Below, in pieces: positions 1 through 12,599 of a stretch of DNA of 64,000 bases. The notes under the pieces are model-generated. The model saw nothing but the letters and a program-made list of their open reading frames with translations, was not told the DNA's origin and did no database searches. Every line of letters starts with the position of its first letter. Within the stretch, counting starts at the first letter, position 1. A program made the translations under genes and the position numbers. This DNA comes from Macrocystis pyrifera. Its lineage: Eukaryota > Sar > Phaeophyceae > Laminariales > Laminariaceae. Where the stretch lies: NCBI GenBank assembly GCA_031763025.1, contig JASSKH010000028.1, positions 7,079,324-7,143,323 on the forward strand, written 5' to 3'.

Positions 1-836
1 TTCGCTTATTTTGTCTCCCTTCTCTTATCATCGTTCCCGTTCTATCGTTCAGAATCTTAACAAAAAAATTGCTTACTGTGCTTAGTAGCGTTATCCCTCT
101 GTAGTTCCCCGGGTGAGCCTTATCTCCTTTCTTGAATAAGTTTACTACTGCTCCTTCTCTCCTCCTCCTGGGCGCGTACTCGTTTTTCCATATCCAGTTA
201 TCCAACATAGCCACTCATGATGAGTATTCCTTCTCCCCCCCACTTCATGAATGCATTCACTGTTTGGTCTGCCCCTGCTGCCTTTCTCTTCTCAAGTTTA
301 GCTGCACACTTATTTGCTTCTTCCCTTGTGAACTCTCTCTGTAACCCTCCTGAACCACTGTCTTCCCTTTCTGATGCATCCACGTTCGTTGTTGCCCACG
401 CGTTGATTTCCTTCTCGAATTCTGCGTCGAACGTTTAGTTGGCTGTGCGTGTTCCTAGCTTGCGGTAATGCTCTACTAATAATAGTACTTCTCGTTTTCC
501 CCTTCGAACTACTAACCATTATACCGTTCTGTGCTCGTAAAGTAGTTATTCCCGTGTCTACCTCTCCTGCTAGTTTGCCCAGTATCCCTTTTGTCCTTAC
601 CCACAGCTGCTTCTTTCCGCCCTCGAAGGCTTCATCTTTTAGTTACTACGGTACGAGTTTCCATATCCCTTTCTTCTTCTTCTCTACCATCTCTTTTACT
701 TTCTTTCTAGCTACAGCATATTCCTCCCGTCCTGTTGTAGTTTTACCCGATGTATATATTGCGTGTGCCTTTCTCCTTGCTCTTACAGCCTCTTTCACTT
801 CCTCATTCCACCATTTTACTGCTCTGTTGCATGCTA
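1..836 (-). pseudogene. Decayed non-LTR (LINE-type) retrotransposon, reverse transcriptase region, runs off the window start
   Basis: Read on the minus strand, this stretch encodes a recognisable LINE polyprotein segment. It begins near 800 with WWNEEVKEAVRARRKAHA, followed by a Lys/Glu-rich helical stretch and KAAGADQTVNAFMKWGGEG (about 230-290). Next come LFKKGDK and PGNYRGITLLSTVS (about 70-140), the hallmark entry into the RT fingers domain of LINE reverse transcriptases. The frame is broken several times: two stops near 640-650, a shift near 400-440 and a shift near 195-200, so this copy is dead. The catalytic YxDD-type block would lie beyond position 1 and is not visible. The 5' side stops at 836, exactly where a TA-flanked MITE fragment begins. 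Orientation is opposite to the ankyrin genes. The family call rests on the RT motifs; the clade is not resolved. Confidence 0.85.
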
Positions 837-922
837 TTACGGGGGTCCATAGTTAATAGGACCTATGGTATACATAAAAAACTATATACTTGCCTATTTT
901 TAGTAACAATATTTGGTCCTTT
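837..922 (+). mobile_element. Truncated TA-target MITE (left part)
   Basis: Starts with TTACGGGGGTCCATAGTTAA directly after a TA dinucleotide (835-836). It matches the left three quarters of the full copies at 19639-19739 and 45590-45695. The right terminal repeat is missing: after TTTGGTCCT the sequence changes to TTGCGTGTGCCTTTCTCC, a word that also occurs at 759-776 in the LINE. The truncation therefore looks like a rearrangement at a short repeat. Confidence 0.7.
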
Positions 923-1350
923 ATCTTGCGTGTGCCTTTCTCCATACTGTTATGACGAAGGGGGAGGGGGGGGGAGCACCTCCCTGAGAAGCGCCACAAA
1001 TCGACAGCGAAACAGACTGCACGGCCGACCTACGAAATATATATGTATATATTATACCGTGCGAGCGAACGCGTCGTGCTTGCTATTCATTCCAGCGGCT
1101 TGGAACTTACCAACGCGTCTGTGCCCTGTGTCCTGCCTCTCCAGCACTGCGGACTGCTGTCCCACGCCGCATCCAACGCTGGACCGGACGCGGCATAGAC
1201 AGCAGCAGTACGTGGTTCACCGTCGCGAAATGGCTCTGAAGATGCGGCGCTGGATGGGTGGGCGGAGTTTTTACCGCCTTTTTCCCCGTGTCGACGACCA
1301 CAGAAGGGGTAGGAGGTACTTGAAGCGCACAGGGATATTTTTCACGTTCG

Positions 1351-1627
1351 CCGCGTTTTTTCCCCGTGTTGAGACCCTCAAAAGGGAGGGGGGGTGGGGT
1401 ATTGAGGCAGACTAGAGGCGTACCCCGCCGAGTATAATCGCGGTCAACTCGTACTCGCCAATGGTTTGTTGAGAAGCCCTCGCGGGTAGTTTTGCCGCGT
1501 TTTTTCCAAGAGGGGAAGGGAGGGGTATTGAGGCAGACTAGAGGTGTACCCCGCCGAGTATAATCGCAGCCAACCAGCACTCGCCAATGGCTTGATGAGA
1601 ACCCCCGGGTCCTCGCGGGTAGTTTCG
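1351..1627 (+). repeat. Two tandem copies of a 125-140 bp repeat
   Basis: Two successive copies share CCGCGTTTTTTCC, a G-rich stretch, GTATTGAGGCAGACTAGAGG, ACCCCGCCGAGTATAATCGC and CACTCGCCAATGG. Copy 2 of the module also has two (25811-26088), while copies 3 and 4 have one (from about 40820 and about 55140). This separates copies 1/2 from 3/4 in this part of the module. Confidence 0.85.
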
Positions 1628-2357
1628 GTCGTTTTGGGCGGGTACCCGAGTGTCCGTCTAAGGTTACTCGTGTGCCCGGGAGATGCGAGGTATGTGAGAG
1701 AAAGATGATAGTTTTGAAATATTTTTCATGGATATGTTGTACGAAAGTTACTGCCAAGAGAGCGTGTGATTACGGACTAAAAGTTGCCATCCCCGGGTGA
1801 TACCCGAGTATCCGGGTACCCGTGGGTTTTCGCGAGTACCCGGGTTTGTGGCGCAAAGGATAACCTCTTGTGTAAAAGGCAGTAAAATCGCCCGTTAGAT
1901 CTTTTGAAATGGGTTTCCTAGAGAGGTGTGTACCTATTTATATGAATAGTTGTGTACGGAATACTACCCAGGGGACGCTATCTACGGGAAGCGTGTGTCC
2001 GTCCTCGGGGTTTCCATCGTGAATTAGCGGGTACTCGGGTACCCGGTATCCAGGTACGCGTGATTACCCAGAGCCCAAATACCCGACGAGTTTGAATGCT
2101 ACTCGTACCCGTGAAAGTATTGGCGAGGTGGGAAATACTCGCGAGGACCGGGTGGTTTTTGGCAAAAGGAGTACACACCTCTAACGCACGCAGCTTTTTT
2201 TGGCGCTTGACGCGTTGTTTCCCCGTGTGCACCCTTTGAACGCTACAAAAGAAGCAATGCTAGGCGAACACCAAGAAAATTGTCCTCAAACCATGGGTGT
2301 GATTGTAGAAAGGTTGAGAATCTCGTAGCGGGGTGGGGGGAAGTGGTGTACTCACGG

Positions 2358-2565
2358 CATGCATGGCCTTAGTCGTATGGCCATAGATCCTTGGCATCCC
2401 TGCAATGCCGTAGGGGAGCAAGTCGGGTGATCACCACACCAGGGAGGTATAACTTTCCACAAGCGCGAAGCGCCGTGATGCTTCTGGCAAGGCGTATGAA
2501 GGGTAAACTGCACGCTGCCAAAAACCGCTCGTGAGGCGGACTTTACTGCCTTTGGATGACAGCGT
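2358..2565 (+). repeat. Recurrent ~200 bp submodule, first occurrence in copy 1
   Basis: Runs from CATGCATGGCC to GGATGACAGC and shares the words AAGCGCGAAGCGCCGTGA and GTGAGGCGGACTT with 5538-5740, 30910-31112 and 60147-60347. In module copies 2-4 the equivalent first occurrence keeps only its last 80 bp (about 26362, 41250 and 55580). An inverted relative sits at 52796-52984. Confidence 0.85.
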
Positions 2566-3489
2566 TGAATGAATGATTTTTTAGTTTTGATGACCTCAGA
2601 GGGGGGTGTGGGGGGGGGGGGGGTATTTGAAGCGCACATTTGTCCTTAACATGACGCAATATAGACGGCGAACGGTAATTTGGTGTGGCGGTAGCGGATT
2701 ACGGGGCGGCGGTAGAGTGACGGGTGTGAGGGGTGGCGGCGTAGACAGCGAGTGGTGGCAGACATGGGGGTGTTTACGGTACTGCTGGTAGGTTACCGCG
2801 CCGGTGAATGGGGAATCTTGCGTGACTGATGGCGCACTCACACCGTACTACACGCACGCTTCATCGCGGTAAAGCCCACCTTACCCCCCCCGAAACGGTA
2901 AAGTACATGTAGCCCGCTGGCCCCCACCCCCTCCGCCGAGTACCCGCCCCCCCTCCCCCCGCGCCGAACGGTGGAGCATTCGCAGCCAGCGCAATGCGGT
3001 GCACGACGACCGGGCGGAACTCGTTGGGGAATACGATTGAACAATCCAACTCATCGTTGTTCACCTTTGCCATGTCTATGTAGCGCGTGGCGTTAGAAAT
3101 TTTTCTTTGGTTCGTAGAGTGGAAGCAGTAGCAGTAGTAGCAGCGGAAACAGTACAAACAAAAATGTTTCCGACAAAGCGTAGCGTACCATGTTAAACTG
3201 TCAGCGCTAAGACACGCTTTGGTGTCCTGCGCCGTGTAGAATGGTGGACGGGGGACCAAGGCAGTGCTTTATAGAACGCCCATGCTATGGTATCCGCCAT
3301 TATGCTTTCAGAAGCCTTGGGCGAGGTCTCGTGACGGCCTTTTATAGTGTTTCCATCTCTATGCGACAAGTGGATAGCAGCGTGTATCGTGTACTGTACT
3401 ACAAAAACTCGCGAGTTGGTAATATCCGCGGGTGCATCGGAAGCTACAATATGCTTGTTAAACGCAGAAAACCGAGTTGAAGGAACACA

Positions 3490-3670
3490 TGCTGTGTGGG
3501 GTGGTGGTGTGGGTGGGTAGAGTGGGGAGTAGAGTGGATGAGTGGGTGGGTGGGTAGGTAGCTGCGGGGAGAATGCGTGAGTTAGGCGGGCGATTTGGTG
3601 TTGGGTGAGTGGTTGAGTAGTGAGTGGTTGAGTAGCGGGTGGTTGGGCGGTGGGTGGGTGAGAGTGTTCT
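3490..3670 (+). repeat. (TGGG)-rich simple repeat
   Basis: Runs of GGGTGGGTGGG with interspersed TGAG. Equivalents follow the same flanking sequence at about 27430-27510, 42330-42405, 56655-56735 and, in the divergent fifth copy, 50455-50520. G-rich on the plus strand, so it could form quadruplexes; no gene is seen here. Confidence 0.85.
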
Positions 3671-3755
3671 TGTTCATTCTGTTTTCTGAGAGGGGTTTAG
3701 ATGCCCCGCAGCCGGGGTTGTATGTCGGGTCGATTGCCGCGTGAGAGTTCCCACA

Positions 3756-4306
3756 TCGTGCTTGGGTTTCCTCGGCCTCATGTTAGGGCCGGGAGCCGGA
3801 GCAGGAGAGTTTTGTTTTTGCCGAGGCGTGTATCTTGCTGGGTTTCCTCGGCCTCATGTTAAGGTCGGGAGTCGGAGCAGAGAAAAGTTGTGCAGTGCCG
3901 AGGCGTGTATATATCGTGCTTGGGTTTCCTCGGTCTCATGTTAAGGCCGCGGGTCGGAGCAGGGAATTCTTCTAGTTCCAAGGCGTGTATATATCGTGCT
4001 CGAGTTTTCTCGGCCTCATGTTAAGGCCGCGAGTCGGAGCGGGGAAAAGTGTTTTCGCCGAGGCGTGTATCGTACTTGAGTTTGCTCGGCCTCATCTTAA
4101 GGCCGGGGGTTGGAGCAGGAATTTTTTGTTTTTTGCCGAGGCGTGAACGAGTATCGTGCTTGAGTTTCCTCGGCCTCATGTTAAGGTCGCGGGTCGGAGC
4201 AGGGAAATGTTGCAGAGCCGAGGCGTGCATATCGTGCTTGAGTTTCCTCGGCCTCATGTTAAGGCTCGGGTCGGAACAAAAAGTTTTGTAGTGCCCAGGC
4301 GTCTTT
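3756..4306 (+). repeat. Hairpin-forming tandem array, 7 units of ~73-84 bp (copy 1)
   Basis: Each unit reads TCGTGCTTGAGTTTCCTCGG, CCTCATGTTAAGGCCGCGGG, TCGGAGCAGGGAA, a variable A/T-rich tract of 9-18 bases, then GCCGAGGCGTGTATA. Two overlapping hairpins are possible in each: a tight one (CGGCCT, loop CATGTTA, AGGCCG) and a longer one (CCTCGGC with the later GCCGAGG). Unit lengths are not multiples of three, so the open frames across the array cannot be one repeated peptide. See the finding on G.U-preserving changes. Confidence 0.9.
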
Positions 4307-4898
4307 CACCTCTGGAAATAAAAAAAGAAACAGGTAAAAATACAAGTACGATAACGCCCTTGAGCAGCTTGTACCGCGGAGTCAACTTCCTCACGAGGTT
4401 CGTCGAGAACAGCAAGACGGCGTTATCGCCCGCTACTTTCCCCGTGTTCCTATATCTAAGTTGATGTTCGAGTCATGGGTTTCCAAAATAATATGCTTTT
4501 GGTGGCAGTCCGGAGCACGTGCGGTGAAACAAGAAAAACACAGCTTCCTACACGTCCATTTCAGGTCGAGTCAGAAACGAGGTCACGTTCATAGAAATGA
4601 ACTCTACATGTCCCAGATGAGACCAGGATGTGAGCCTGCTATTAATATGTGTGTTGCATCATCACACCAGCCGAAAACCTCCCGTGCTGCTTGTCTCTGT
4701 AGGAGCTGATGGTTTCTCTCGAACGGTACTCGGGTATCACTAAAAGTCTTGGATACTGATTTCCGCTTTCTGAAAATAGAATATCCATCTCACCGCACAC
4801 CGAAACAGCGATTCGACAAATAAATGCTGCCTGCCGACGACGGACATTTACAGCGTGGCGCTCCTCTCACACACCACCTATGTCATAAAAGGCGGTGC

Positions 4899-5130
4899 TC
4901 AATTTCGCGGCTTTCGGTCGCTGTTGTGGCTTGTGCGCGAGTCATCCATCCGTGACCTCAGTTGTTCGTTTTCAAACAAGGCTTGCTTGTGTTTCGTATT
5001 TCTCATAATTCTCATAACCTCTTTTATCGTTTCCTCAGGAGTATCGAGCCAGTACAGCCAGACAGCTTTACTGGCACAGTACTTCACCATTAGGGGGGGC
5101 ATAGTACTGCATAGTACTGCAGAACCCATG
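4899..5130 (-). pseudogene. Remnant of conserved minus-strand reading frame (copy 1)
   Basis: Equivalent of the 153-residue frame at 28861-29322. The shared peptide includes KAVWLYWLD, EETIKE, MRIMRNTKHKQ and a charged helix ENEQLRSRMDD. A nonsense change (TTA to TGA) ends it ten or so residues early, and its N-terminal part is replaced because about 1.36 kb is missing beyond 5181. I counted about 15 amino-acid-changing against about 5 silent codon differences relative to copy 2. That is no sign of protein-level constraint. No family is recognised. Confidence 0.3.
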
Positions 5131-5537
5131 ATGGACTCAAACACCGTGTATCCCACTACTGCTATGTCTAGTACTATGTCGGAAGCTACTGGGGTGTCTA
5201 CTGAAAGCTGCTGAGTTCTACGGAGAGCTGCCTCTACAGTAGACGAAGTCAGTCCCAGCACACCGCGACGAATCACGCCGCACACAGCAACTTCTTCCAC
5301 CCGTGACCGGCTCCTGTATCCATGCTTGGGAGCCCGACTGCAAGGCGGCTGTCTTCGCCAGGAGCATCTGAATCGTGGGAGGGTGCGGCACTAAAAATCA
5401 ACGGCGGCGGTTGTCGCGAGGGACGGGGGGGGGGGGGGGGGGGGGAGAGTGTTGGAAACCACCAATGCCATGCGAAGGAAAGCAAAGCCGATCCAAGGAG
5501 GACAAAGGGTGCGGGGGGGGGGGGGTGTACTCGTTCT

Positions 5538-5740
5538 CATGCATGGCCGTAGTCGTATGACCACAGCCCCTCGCATCCCTACAATGCCGGGACGGAGCAC
5601 GTCGGGTTTTGACCAACCAGGCAGACATTGCTTGCACCAAGCGCGAAGCGCCGTGAGGTGTCCGGCGAGTCGCATGAAGGGTGAGCTGCATCCTACTAAG
5701 AACCGCTTTAGAGGTGGGTTTCTTGCATATGAATGACAGC
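5538..5740 (+). repeat. Recurrent ~200 bp submodule, second occurrence in copy 1
   Basis: Bounded by a G13 run and TGTACTCG on the left and ATGACAGC on the right. Contains ACAATGCCGGGACGGAGCA, CCAGGCAGACATTGCTTGCA and AAGCGCGAAGCGCCGTGAGG. Close match to 30910-31112 and 60147-60347. Confidence 0.85.
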
Positions 5741-8229
5741 ATCAATGCATTGATTTAATTTCCGGTGTGGCCACTTCCAGAGACAGCAATGGGTTTACTA
5801 TGTAACTGCCTCGTGGGTGCCTCACCATATACACACTACTGTACGTGATACGATCATTCCCCTTGTGCGGAGTAAACGTTTTCCCCGCACAAAAGAGATC
5901 TAACTTGACAGCCAGCCGTGGTGACCGCAAAAAAAAAAAAAAAAAACGGTACCCTGGCTGTCTAGCTCACGCAGTGAGAGGCGTGTTTTACAGCGTCGTC
6001 GCCAATCGACGCCAACCCAACGCCAACCCCACCTATATATACCAGGTATATAGTATAGGGGTGGGGGAGGAGGGGGGCGCAGAACAGCTGGGTGACCATT
6101 TCGTCTAGCCAGACAGGTACGGTGTTTACTGCGTGAAACTGAGTGGCAGGCGTTCAACAAAAATGCGGTGACACGTTACCTACAGGTGGTACCCGTGCCT
6201 CGTTTATCTTTGGTTTCGCTTCATCCGGAGCATTTTACGTGCACAGGTAGGTGGTCAGGACCCGCTCCTTGCACAGTGTGAACGTTCAAACATCCTTGTG
6301 GAGACATGGAACAATGTTGCACACTATTAGCCGTACCAAGTTTAGAGGTTGTCGAAACCTTATTGTGGGATTTACTACATTGTGCACTGCTGTCCCCACA
6401 AGTAAGTGCTTATGCTCCCATTATGCAGGGCGGGGGGGGGGGGGGGGGGGGTGGTCCCGGTCACTTGTGCTGCGCCACCTCCGGTAGCAAAAACGGCTTC
6501 GGATTCCAAGGCCAAACAACTGAATTCACAACAGGTACATCATCGTCACGTATACGTACGAAGTACAAGTACTACAGACTGCGAGTCGCTAACTTCCGCC
6601 CTTCCTTTTCGGGTGCCGTTCTACAAATTGGTCTGGCGGGCCATAGGTTGGTCTGCTGGTACACCGTCCACATCTTCTCACTGCCTGTACATACTCCTAC
6701 GACATACAGCAGCAACTGTGATTACCGAGAGGCCTGGAGTCAACATCTAATAAAGCAAAAAACACCGACGGAGCGAAGCAAACGATAGGAGGTACTATTC
6801 CTGCTGGCCAAGGGTTGAAAACCCCTTCAGCAAAGATAGAAGGCTCGGCGTCGGCGACGACTTATGTTGTGCATCGCTACATGATTAAGTACCAGAAAAA
6901 AACCGGCTTGTTCGCAGCATCCCCTGCGCGCCTTCTTCCCTCTGCGCCATCGACTCATACAAACACAATCACGCTACGCGTATATACACGAATGTGCGAG
7001 AACACAACAACTTCCCTCTCAAAAAGGAAGCCAGTATTCCCGTAGCAATCCTGACTTACTGTACCGCTCTCGAAACCGCGAGAAATATTCTGTCCCGGAT
7101 AAAACTGCATCCATCACCATTATTCCAGGGTACTTCACTTCGTACACACATACCGTAGGCAAGGCACATGTTGTCCGCGAGCAGAACGATTAAGTCGCCG
7201 TCTCCTTCACTCGCTCCAGGCTTATATTTCGTTTTTTCGCCTTCAACAACTGGCCACATCTCAGTGGTGGCCCGCCTGCTCCATACCCCCCTCCCCTGCC
7301 CTCCCCTCTCCCCTCCTCCTCCCCCGCGCGCGCGCTCCTAGGACTTCGCTTCTCACCGACTGGACCGATCGCAGCTCGCAAAAAACTTTCTCCTGGCGTT
7401 TAATATTCGGAGCTTCTTCACGACAGGCCCCAACCCGAGGTCGTGGTCGTGGTCGGCCATGCTCGGACCCTCCGTGGAGAGCCAGGGGTGCTCAAGTGCT
7501 CCAGCCGCCATCATCCGCTCAACTGGGTCCACCCTCGCCGGTTTGTTTCGTCACCATATCCTATCCCAAATATCGAATGGCGTCGACCGCCAGAAACAAG
7601 CAGAGAGAGAGAGGGGGGCGGGAAGGGGAGAGGGGGAGGGCGGGGGGGGGAAGGGGGAGAAGAGAGAGAGAGGGGGTGGGGGGTGGGGGTAAAGAGCGTT
7701 TGAAATCTGCTACCAGGTACGAGTGAGTGTATGTAACCAGATGATGTTCGTGCTTTATGGTATCATACCGCCTGCACCTTACTGTACCGTAGTACAAAAT
7801 CACTCGCCTAACGTGAAGAAGGAGCGCCGGACACTGCGACACCTACTATCAATACGAGCGCAAATATTGTAACGCCCTTCGTATAGGACCCCCGAACATG
7901 GCGTGTAAAAACTTATCGCTCAGCCACGAACCTCGACTATGCACTTACTTGGCCGTCCGTACTCTGTGGGCATATATCGGTCATAATTAAAGCTATTTTC
8001 TTTCTGTACACCGGCATGTGGCACGCCTCGTCGTTGCTGCTCTCTCCAGCGTACTTTCCAACAAACCGGAGGTCACCAAAACACTTGGAATGAGGTATAT
8101 ATCGCACCGAAAACTACTACCGTTGCGAAATAAAGGACTCTCGTCGCGTGGCCAAGGGGGGTTGGTCTCTGGTTTATTTAGTTTCGTATCGCGCGGCTCG
8201 TCTAAATAGTTGTGTCCAGCCATTTTAGC

Positions 8230-8810
8230 ATTTTAGCCTTGCTACTCCTCCAACTGAAATTTTGCAACTCCATTCTAACCGGGGACAAAAACGGCGACCC
8301 CCTGGGTCGATATCGCCCCGCACGGTGTGGAAACCCCAACCTCACTGGCCGGTTGCTGATTGTCTGGGTTTCGTGCAGCCAGCTCCACCCAGGGAGGATA
8401 GGATCCCATCTCCTGATCATAAATATTTCCATACATCTGTAACTCCAATAAACCGGGGTGGCACATTGCTCATCGCCTGGGGTTTGTGGAGTCAGCACCA
8501 CCCGGGGAGGCTATGGTCTCATCCCCGGATCATAAATGCTTCCATACACCCGAAACTCAAACACAATGGGGACGAAAGAGGCGGTCGCTCTCCGGGTCGA
8601 TATCGCCCCGCACGGTATGAAACCCCCAACCACACTGGTTGATTGCTGACTAGCTGGGCTTGTGGAGCCAGCCCCACCTGGGGAGGATAAAGTCCCCCAT
8701 CCTCGGATCAGATATCCTTTCATAACTCTCCAACTCCAACGAGTCGGGGACGAAATCGGACATCCTCCCGGTTGATACCGCCCCGCGCCTTGTGGAAACC
8801 CCAATACCAT
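8230..8810 (+). repeat. Tandem ~165-175 bp repeats, about 3.5 copies (copy 1)
   Basis: Each unit carries CCGGGGACGAAA, GGTCGATATCGCCCCGCACG, GTGTGGAAACCCCAAC, a GCCAGCNCCACCNGGGGAGG box and ATCCCCGGATCATAAAT. The second unit lost about 60 bp between ACCGGGG and TGGCACATTG. In module copy 2 (33450-34290) that unit is complete and a 200 bp stretch separates units 1 and 2. Minus-strand translations give a loose FHTVRGGID repeat, but frames do not run through. Confidence 0.85.
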
Positions 8811-9301
8811 TGTTGAGACGTGGTCACACCTTGATAGTGGAGTTTGTTCTCAGCGCCTAAAGCCGACCCTCCCACCCGAACCTTAAGCCGGTGATCAGTG
8901 CTTGGGTGTCGTGCTTGGTAAGACTGCTGTAGGTTGGTTAGGCCGGCTCGAGATACTGTGGCATGGAAACACTGGGTTGATTCGGCCGACTCGGGATGCT
9001 GTGGCATGGAAAGACTCTACTGTAGCTTGGTTGAGCCGCCCACAATATATCCCTGACGGTAGCCAATCATAGTTACAGTAGTACCTCAGGAAGACTCACT
9101 TCAGCACGTGACTACTACTGCCACTGTTGTCTAAGGTTTCGTGAGGCCGGCGGTTTCCACCCATTGGAGGCAAAAAGAATCAGCAATAAAGTTAATTAAC
9201 CATTAAATACCGCAAGACCAGAGGTGCACGCAAAAGCAAAGTCAGGCACCCCACTAAGGTATCCATTTTAGAGACCCAGACAGGGGGGGTGGGGGGCGCG
9301 C

Positions 9302-10012
9302 TCATTTGTTGCTTGATTTAGTCTTTTGACCACTGACCACGCATCCCTTTCGAGACGGAGCACCGTTCCTACTCCTAATAGCGACACTTCCAACAGTTGG
9401 GCGCTCATTACGTTGTTTCCATATATTACATGCTGATTTTTTTTTGCTATGCTTATCCCCTTCCTGTTTGGCCGCCTGTGGTCACCACCTATTTCAGGAC
9501 AGCGATCATTTTCTCGCTGCTATCTGGTGAATCAAACTCCTCCATGTCACTTTCGTATATTTCCCTCATCTCCTCTTCTAACACATCCCGTTCCTCCTTG
9601 TACATTTCACATTCTCCTACTACGCGGGTTCTGCTCTCTGATGCTTTGCCACACGGGCACATCTGTGCATCTATTTCCTCCTTCTCCTCCCGGCTACAGG
9701 TATACCTCTTTCTTCCTTCTGGCAGGTCCAGGTCACGTACACGAAATCGCAGTTTCAGCGTTTTCGCGAAGTCCATTGAGCCGTGCGAATACGTTTTCAT
9801 TCCTATTCCTTTGCGCAATCCTCCGTATATATGTAAGTATTTTTTCCGATTCCACCTTGTTTCTTAGCGCTAGTCTTTCCTTTGTTCCCATCCCTTCTTC
9901 TACTTCTGCCTTGTACTCCCAAACAGACAGGGGGGTATACTAAATTCAAGTGAAACAAACTTGAAAACATATTTTTCGTAAATTCGTCCAGAAATCCCAT
10001 CCCACTGGTTTT
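9302..10012 (-). pseudogene. LINE C-terminal fragment (copy 1)
   Basis: Minus-strand C-terminal end of a LINE polyprotein. It has DFAKTLKLRFRVRDLDLPEG, then CPCGKASESRTRVVGECEMY, a cysteine/histidine knuckle typical of the post-RT region of LINE proteins. A WWPQAAKQEGDK stretch follows in a shifted frame, and the end is APSRKGCVV...SNK with its stop at 9302-9304. The fragment is 5'-truncated at 10012 (CCCACTGGTTT), the same base position as the copy ending at 37051. The fragment was therefore duplicated with the module rather than inserted anew. Frameshifts break the frame. It gives the uninterrupted version of the site where the 35278-36904 elements inserted. Confidence 0.85.
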
Positions 10013-12043
10013 ATTGCCATTACTGTACGTGTATACAAGGCGCTTCGCTCAGGAAGGAAAAGTACATCAAATTATGCGAAGCTGACAGAGGTCCATGATT
10101 GCAAACCGGCGACTTGATAATGCCAAGAGTCCCGCCGCCATGCTTCAGGAGAAAACAGCTCGGACGCCACATATGCTTCGCGTCGCGGGCGACTTTCCGC
10201 TACGCTCGCTTACGTGTCGTACATACGTACATACCCCAGGTAGGGTACTTATTTTTTATTTTCTTCTTTCGGTATGTACGAAAGATAAAGCACAGCACGT
10301 CACAGCAACACAGCAGAACCAATGAAAATGAAACCGAAAAATTCTAAAAGAAAAAAATCCCCGTCCCCTTTCTTGTAATAATTTACTACCTGATTGGAAC
10401 ACCTTACACCCGTCAAAAAGAAAAAAAGAAAAAAAGAAAAGAAGAAAAAATCCTACAGCAGAGCTTCTCTCTCAGCCTCGTACGCCGCCCGGTCCTCTCG
10501 TGACCATCTCGCCACCGATTCAGTCCGGGTAAAGCTTTCCTCCCTCTCTTCCACAGTGAGCCCCGTCGACCGCCTCGCGTGAAGCCCGGTGCTCACCGTG
10601 GACCTCGACGCAAGCTCGACAATGTTGGTCCTCATTCGGGTACCTCCCTCTTGTGACTTTCAGCCCGGTCGCAAAAACAAGCACCGCTTGAATATTATCT
10701 TACAATCCCGAACGAACCTTAAATACTCGTACGTACTATATCAAAAGTCACAAATGGAGGCCAGACAGAGCCTATTGATCATTCCTCGTGTCTCGAGGCA
10801 CACGCGACGCCTAGGCACGAAAGCGGCGACCGCGCTCCTTGCAACTCCCCGTCTACCCGCCAGCATCCGCTGACACCCGCGACGGTGCCGGGTTCGCTCG
10901 CGCAACCGTGCTCGGAGTACACGCACGGACACGAAACGAAAGAAGAAAAAAAGAATGGAGGACTGAAAGTACGTCGAGAAATAGGGGAAACAAAAACCCG
11001 TTGGAAGGGTCTGGCAAGTAATAAAAGGAGGCGATTTCCAAGTGGGAGCTCTGAGAGGCCAGGGATGTACCAACCGAGCACGCTCAGAGGTCGAGATCTA
11101 AGTAAGTAGTTATATACTAATGTAGGTACGTAAAATATTAATAGTTAAAACTGTGAAATTTTCGTACTTTTTGGAATTTATCTCTATGTACGAGCGCTTT
11201 TGGGCAAAACGCCAAGTAGTCGACACGGGAAGCCCGGCCGGACACATTGGTCGAGGTCCGGGCGCGATTCGTGCACTCTGGAGCGCGTGGCGGGCGCTCA
11301 AATTCTTTTTTTTTCCGGCGGTAGTGGGTAAGACTATTTTTCTGGTTTCAGTACGAAAGGCCTTACTTTGTACGTACGTCCCGGTATAATAAAGTTGTCT
11401 GTTTTCTTCCCTCTCATGAACTGTGAGTACAAAGTCCGGACATATACCACAGGTACACAACAGACAACATGCACAGACCCCATCGTTACAACGCTACCGC
11501 CCACACGCCGTGCGTGTGCGACACAACCATATGCGCAGTATATCTGTGGCTGGTGGTGTTTATCGGAGCCTGCCGTCCGTATTCCACAGTCTGCTTCGCC
11601 AGGTACCAGAATTCTTTTCATACGTACATACCCAGGTTGATGAAGTATCTGGATCATCATCACCTCTCTGCCTGCTGCTTTTTCTGCGCATTGTTGTGTG
11701 TGATCCAACATTGCCACTGCCTCAGGCGTGCTCAGCTCAGTGCTCACAGCAGCAGCAGGCAGCGTACTATGCGCATGTGGCAGATCCGCGCTGTACTCTC
11801 AGTACTTAGTAGTGGTTGTTGTTGGCATCGGCATTGGCCTATGCATGTACCTGCTGCAGTGTGTGACCGGCATTTTTTGCTCCGTACCTATCATCCCTGG
11901 ATCGTGCACGTTCGTTGTTAAGTCCAGTACAACAAGTCATTGGTACAAGCATCGTGTACAAAAATATATACTTACAGTTACTGACTGCTGTGTGCCCTCC
12001 ACTGCTGACCGATATATCCTAGAGCCAGCTGAAAGGGCAGCAG
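10013..12043. other. Gene-poor stretch, GTAC-rich
   Basis: No frame here looks like a gene. The DNA is rich in TACGTAC and GTAC words and A-rich runs (10420-10455). The region from 10450 to 11100 is less repetitive, but no protein family is recognised on either strand. Confidence 0.5.
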
Positions 12044-12267
12044 CACACCTCCCTTTGTCACAGTACGCGTGTGTTCTGCCGTCGTATCATATCATACATG
12101 GCATTTTACAGCATTAGTACTGCACATGCAGTTATACCTGTACAACCTACTCTACACGTTCCTTTGCCGCAGTACGCGTATCTATCTTCTGCTGCCGTAT
12201 AATATCACATGGCATTTTACAGCAGTACTGCTGTACATGCAGTTGTATACCTGTACAAGCTACTCCA
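12044..12267 (+). repeat. Direct tandem duplication of ~111 bp
   Basis: Copies at 12044-12150 and 12155-12267 share CAGTACGCGT, CATGGCATTTTACAGCA, CATGCAGTT and CCTGTACAA with small indels. No coding meaning is evident. Confidence 0.85.
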
Positions 12268-12599
12268 AGAGATCTCGCAATGTGTTTTAGATTGTGTCAA
12301 AACAACCTCAACGTGTCAGTTGTATGAATACTTCTGTAGCGTAGATGACAAACTGCCCTTGATAATATTTTCGTGGCGAGGCTCGACTCGCATGATCCTC
12401 GCTTTTTTTTATTTTCAACTTTGATTTATTTTGTACCAGTACATCCACCTTCCTTTTCTGGCCTATTATTTATACGTATGATACAACACAAGTTGTGTTT
12501 TTTTACGAAAGGCCACGGAGTTTGGGCGTGCGTTCATACCTCAACCTTTCACAGTTGCTCCCAATGCTTGGGACAAAAGCAAAGTATGTTCGATAAAAT

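Larger units (their letters stand above)
954..10012 (+). repeat. Large duplicated module, copy 1 (about 9.1 kb)
   Basis: Homologous along its length to 25.4-37.05 kb (copy 2), 40.0-44.78 kb (copy 3) and 54.35-64.0 kb (copy 4), and the most diverged of the four. It carries the same parts in the same order: G-tract border, Lys/Arg-poor intergenic DNA, (TGGG)n stretch at 3490-3670, hairpin array at 3756-4306, a submodule of about 200 bp, G and A homopolymers, a tandem repeat of about 165 bp, and the LINE C-terminal fragment. Compared with copies 2-4 it has an extra block of about 600 bp (about 1906-2500) and lacks about 1.36 kb at 5181-5214. No ankyrin gene precedes it inside the window. No convincing gene lies in it. 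Confidence 0.9.
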